Shown here: positions 5,822 through 7,940 of the stretch, piece after piece
Layout: each line of letters opens with the position of its first letter
Position numbering within the stretch: position 1 is the first letter of the stretch
Source: Pyrinomonadaceae bacterium
GTDB lineage: Bacteria; Acidobacteriota; Blastocatellia; Pyrinomonadales; Pyrinomonadaceae
Length of the DNA stretch: 7,940 bases
Reading direction: 5' to 3'
Assembly (NCBI GenBank): GCA_025937955.1
Contig: JAICQI010000248.1
Span: 1-7,940 of the forward strand
The notes under the pieces: model-generated
The model's database searches: none
Told to the model about the DNA's origin: nothing
The model's input: the letters and a program-made list of their open reading frames with translations, nothing else
Translations under genes and position numbers: made by a program

Positions 5822-6664
5822 ATGACGATCTCTGAGCAACAAATTGCGCAATACAGGGACACGGGTTTTCTCGTGCTGAAAGACTTCGCGGGCGACAGTG
5901 ATTGCGATAGCTTGCGCGCTCGAGCGCAGGAGATGGTCCAGGAGTTTGATCCGGCGCAAGTTGTCTCGATCTTTACGACGCGCGAGCAGAACCGGATTGC
6001 GGATGAATACTTCTTAACATCAGGCGACAAGATCCGGTTCTTCTTTGAAGAGAACGCTTTCAACGAAGATGGCACGCTCAGGTATGAAAAGGAGAAGTCG
6101 ATCAATAAGATTGGACATGCATTGCACGATCTCGATCCGGTGTTTGATAGATTCTCGCGTAGCCGGAACGTGAAAGAGCTCGCGGGAGCGATTGGATTTG
6201 AAGACTCGCTGCTGCTGCAGTCGATGTACATCTTCAAGCAACCGAACATCGGCGGTGAGGTCACGTGTCATCAGGACAGTACATTCCTGTATACAGAACC
6301 CATCGATATCGTTGGTCTATGGTTCGCGCTGGAGGATGCGACGATTGAGAATGGCTGTTTATGGGCCATACCCGGCGGGCACCAGCGCGGTTTGAAATCG
6401 CGCTGGGTGCGATCGCGTGATGGCGGAATGGAATTCGAGATCTACGATAAAGAACCATGGCCGGCGAACGAGCTTGTACCGCTTGAAGTTGAGAAAGGAA
6501 GTTTGATTCTTCTGCACGGATTGCTGCCACATCGCAGCTTCGAAAACAGATCGCCGCACTCGCGTCACGCCTACACTCTTCATCTCATCCGCGCCGGCGC
6601 CAAATACCCAGAGGACAATTGGTTACAAAGATCTCAGACAATGCCCTTAAGAGGCTTTGAATAG
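5822..6664 (+). CDS. PHYHD1-like Fe(II)/2-oxoglutarate dioxygenase (phytanoyl-CoA dioxygenase family)
   Basis: Encodes 280 residues, cytoplasmic, with one double-stranded beta-helix oxygenase domain. The iron ligands are His150-x-Asp152 (in EVTCHQDSTFLY) and His237 (LLPHRS). Arg248 (SRHAYTLHL) is placed to bind the 2-oxoglutarate carboxylate. Family enzymes couple 2-oxoglutarate decarboxylation to hydroxylation of a substrate. The central part, especially QSMYIFKQPNIGGEVTCHQD (133-152), ALEDATIENGCLWAIPGGH (169-187) and DNWLQ near the C-terminus, closely recalls animal PHYHD1 from memory, closer than to classical phytanoyl-CoA hydroxylase. The substrate is unknown. All catalytic residues are present and the length is normal. 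It is divergent from the haem protein and convergent with lexA across a hairpin. Confidence 0.9.
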   Translation: MTISEQQIAQYRDTGFLVLKDFAGDSDCDSLRARAQEMVQEFDPAQVVSIFTTREQNRIADEYFLTSGDKIRFFFEENAFNEDGTLRYEKEKSINKIGHALHDLDPVFDRFSRSRNVKELAGAIGFEDSLLLQSMYIFKQPNIGGEVTCHQDSTFLYTEPIDIVGLWFALEDATIENGCLWAIPGGHQRGLKSRWVRSRDGGMEFEIYDKEPWPANELVPLEVEKGSLILLHGLLPHRSFENRSPHSRHAYTLHLIRAGAKYPEDNWLQRSQTMPLRGFE

Positions 6665-6670
6665 CCAAAA

Positions 6671-6731
6671 AGGCACAAAAAGGCACAAAAAAATTGATTA
6701 GCGTTTCTCCCTTTTGTGCCTTTTTGTGCTT
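6671..6731. terminator. Long A/T-rich hairpin shared by convergent phyH-like and lexA genes
   Basis: A perfect 18-bp inverted repeat, GCACAAAAAGGCACAAAA at 6673-6690 and its complement at 6712-6729, extends to 20 bp with one G-U pair. The loop is 21 bases. Each arm is itself a tandem repeat of a GGCACAAAAA-like unit. It lies entirely between the PhyH-family stop (6664) and the lexA stop (6732). Leftward the hairpin is followed by CCTTTTTGG, so termination of lexA is slightly better supported; it may serve both directions. Confidence 0.7.
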
Positions 6732-7358
6732 CTAATTGCTTGGCCTTAAAAGCCCGCGGAAAATACCCTGCACGCGGACCTGGTGGGCGGGAACTGTGAG
6801 TGGCTGAAGTTGAGAATTCGCCGGCTGCAGCTCGATGTTCATGCCGCGACGATAGATCCGCTTCAATGTGGATTGGTTCTCTTCGATCAGCAGCGCCACA
6901 ACGATCTCACCATCGCGAGCGTCAGTGCGATTCTCGATCAACGCGATGTCACCGTCGCAGATGTGCTCGTCGATCATCGAGTCGCCTTTCACGCGCAAAG
7001 CATAAACGCGATCCGGCTTCACGCGCCCGAGCAGGAAGCGTGGCACCGGTATCCGCTCATCGGAGTCGACCACTTCAAGTGGAGCACCTGCGGCAACCCT
7101 ACCTAGTACAGCAACTTCGAGGAGCGAGTCGCTGCTCTTGTCTTCGACTTTGACGTTCAGCGCAAACGATCCGTCTTCAAGTTCGCGCACCAACAGACCA
7201 CGACGCTCGAGTGCGGCAATATGCTTCGCAATCGTGGCACGTGATTTAACTCCAAACTGTCGCGCGATCTGTGCGTAAGAGGGAATGTATCCGTGCCGTT
7301 CCTGAAACCGTGTGATGTAATCGAGAATCTCTTTTTGTCGTTGCGTTCGTGGGAGCAT
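6732..7358 (-). CDS. lexA: LexA repressor
   Basis: Encodes 208 residues, a normal LexA length. Residues 1-65 form the winged helix DNA-binding domain, beginning MLPRTQRQKEILDYI, with the helix-turn-helix around IARQFGVKSRATIAKHIAAL. The self-cleavage bond is Ala90-Gly91 (GRVAAGAPLEV). The S24 peptidase dyad is Ser127 (KGDSMIDEHICDGD) and Lys166 (TLKRIY). The protein represses the DNA-damage (SOS) regulon until RecA filaments stimulate its self-cleavage. All key residues are intact. The ATG at 7358 is the family start, though only a weak GGAAA precedes it. I found no textbook SOS box (gamma-, alpha-proteobacterial or Gram-positive type) in the 120 bases upstream, so its operator, if autoregulated, is of another type. 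It is convergent with the PhyH-family gene and downstream of the SYLF gene on the same strand. Confidence 0.95.
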   Translation of the reverse strand: MLPRTQRQKEILDYITRFQERHGYIPSYAQIARQFGVKSRATIAKHIAALERRGLLVRELEDGSFALNVKVEDKSSDSLLEVAVLGRVAAGAPLEVVDSDERIPVPRFLLGRVKPDRVYALRVKGDSMIDEHICDGDIALIENRTDARDGEIVVALLIEENQSTLKRIYRRGMNIELQPANSQLQPLTVPAHQVRVQGIFRGLLRPSN

Positions 7359-7478
7359 TTTCCGAAGCTCTCGATTGTTTCCCGCTTGTCGATGGAGAGA
7401 TTAAGTCGGCCGCTAAAGGTGACGAGGCATTCTATGGTGCGCAAAGGAATGCGTCAAGGGTTTGTGGTGATCAATTTT
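7359..7478. promoter_or_regulatory. lexA upstream region
   Basis: The 120 bases between the SYLF stop (7479) and the lexA start should hold the lexA promoter and operator, if lexA is not co-transcribed from upstream. I see no strong -35/-10 pair, no clear inverted repeat and no terminator hairpin. Confidence 0.35.
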
Positions 7479-7940
7479 CTATCGAATCGAATAACGCACG
7501 AGAGTGCGCGGAAAGATGCGAACCTGTGGTGGCATCTGAGCGAACGTCATCGCTGTTCCCTGCAGCACTGCGTCGGCTTTCTTTCCGTAGATCGCTTCAT
7601 TCAGATCGTTATCGGGAGAGATCACGGCTCCCTTCAAAGCAGCGCCGACGAACGCGCCTTTGCTGCGTGAGTAAGAAAGAATGCCGGCGTCGAGGCGCGG
7701 GTTAGTCGAAGCGGCCGCTTCACGTCCCACTGGACCAGCAGCGATGCCTGCTTCACCGCCGAGCTCAAACTTGTCTTTGAGTAAACCATCGAGTCCGCTC
7801 GGGTTCATGATCAGGAGGACGTAATCAGTTCGTTGCGCGCCTATTTGTGGTCCAAAACTTCCGCCACCCAAATTGAAGAACGCAGGCGCGCTCCAACCTC
7901 CTTTGACGCGCCGGCTGATCACGCCCTGGCCACCACGTCC
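7479..7940 (-). CDS. SYLF (Ysc84-type) lipid-binding domain protein, C-terminal part
   Basis: The frame is open from the right edge (the first codons read GRGGQG) to a TAG at 7479-7481, about 153 codons; the N-terminus lies outside the window. GGWSAPAFFNLGGGSFGPQI near the left of the fragment and ILSYSRSKGAFVGAALKGAV near its end are hallmark stretches of the SYLF domain. That domain binds phosphoinositides in eukaryotic SH3YL1/Ysc84; bacterial members are usually exported, with unknown function. The internal GTG at 7922 is not the start, because upstream codons continue the conserved domain. lexA follows 120 bases downstream on the same strand, with no evident functional link. Confidence 0.88.
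   Translation of the reverse strand, partial: GRGGQGVISRRVKGGWSAPAFFNLGGGSFGPQIGAQRTDYVLLIMNPSGLDGLLKDKFELGGEAGIAAGPVGREAAASTNPRLDAGILSYSRSKGAFVGAALKGAVISPDNDLNEAIYGKKADAVLQGTAMTFAQMPPQVRIFPRTLVRYSIR

Noticed and set aside
7157..7444. 95-codon minus-strand frame overlapping the lexA 5' end
   Set aside because: It is out of frame with lexA, which is unmistakable by domain and catalytic residues; this is a shadow frame.

Overview
The window most likely comes from a soil-type Acidobacteriota genome, possibly class Blastocatellia. This is inferred from the gene mix, not from a marker gene: a TPR protein with a C-terminal Fis-type helix-turn-helix, a LexA repressor, a SYLF-domain lipid-binding protein, a PhyH-family oxygenase and a single-haem periplasmic protein. 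Base composition is moderate and several genes begin with GTG or lack a clear Shine-Dalgarno. I see no rRNA, tRNA, CRISPR array, insertion sequence or phage gene.

Left third (1-2369): a repeated regulator locus. A complete 500-residue TPR/Fis-HTH gene reads leftward (2085 to 583). Its first 25 codons, ribosome binding site and promoter recur at 1-175, so a close paralogue reads leftward off the left edge. Between the two copies, facing right, is a 73-residue gene (243-464) for a small secreted peptide with a signal peptide, three GEI[H/P] motifs and a hydrophobic tail. A multi-copy TPR regulator beside an exported micropeptide is the most unusual arrangement in the window. It resembles a peptide-sensing or peptide-export control system, but that function is inference. 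The interval 2184-2369 has no convincing gene, yet it ends in a strong rightward hairpin terminator.

Middle (2370-5681): a leftward NAD-dependent epimerase/dehydratase (extended SDR) and a rightward family 2 glycosyltransferase of the dolichol-phosphate-mannose-synthase type are divergent across about 60 bp, suggesting joint sugar or lipid-glycan work. The glycosyltransferase converges on a leftward secreted protein with one CxxCH haem site close to its C-terminus.

Right third (5646-7940): the haem protein gene is divergent from a rightward Fe(II)/2-oxoglutarate oxygenase that closely resembles animal PHYHD1. A perfect 18-bp stem hairpin separates it from lexA, which reads leftward. Upstream of lexA on the same strand is the C-terminal part of a SYLF (Ysc84-type) protein that runs off the right edge. 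These right-hand genes look like ordinary chromosomal neighbours, with no evident shared pathway.
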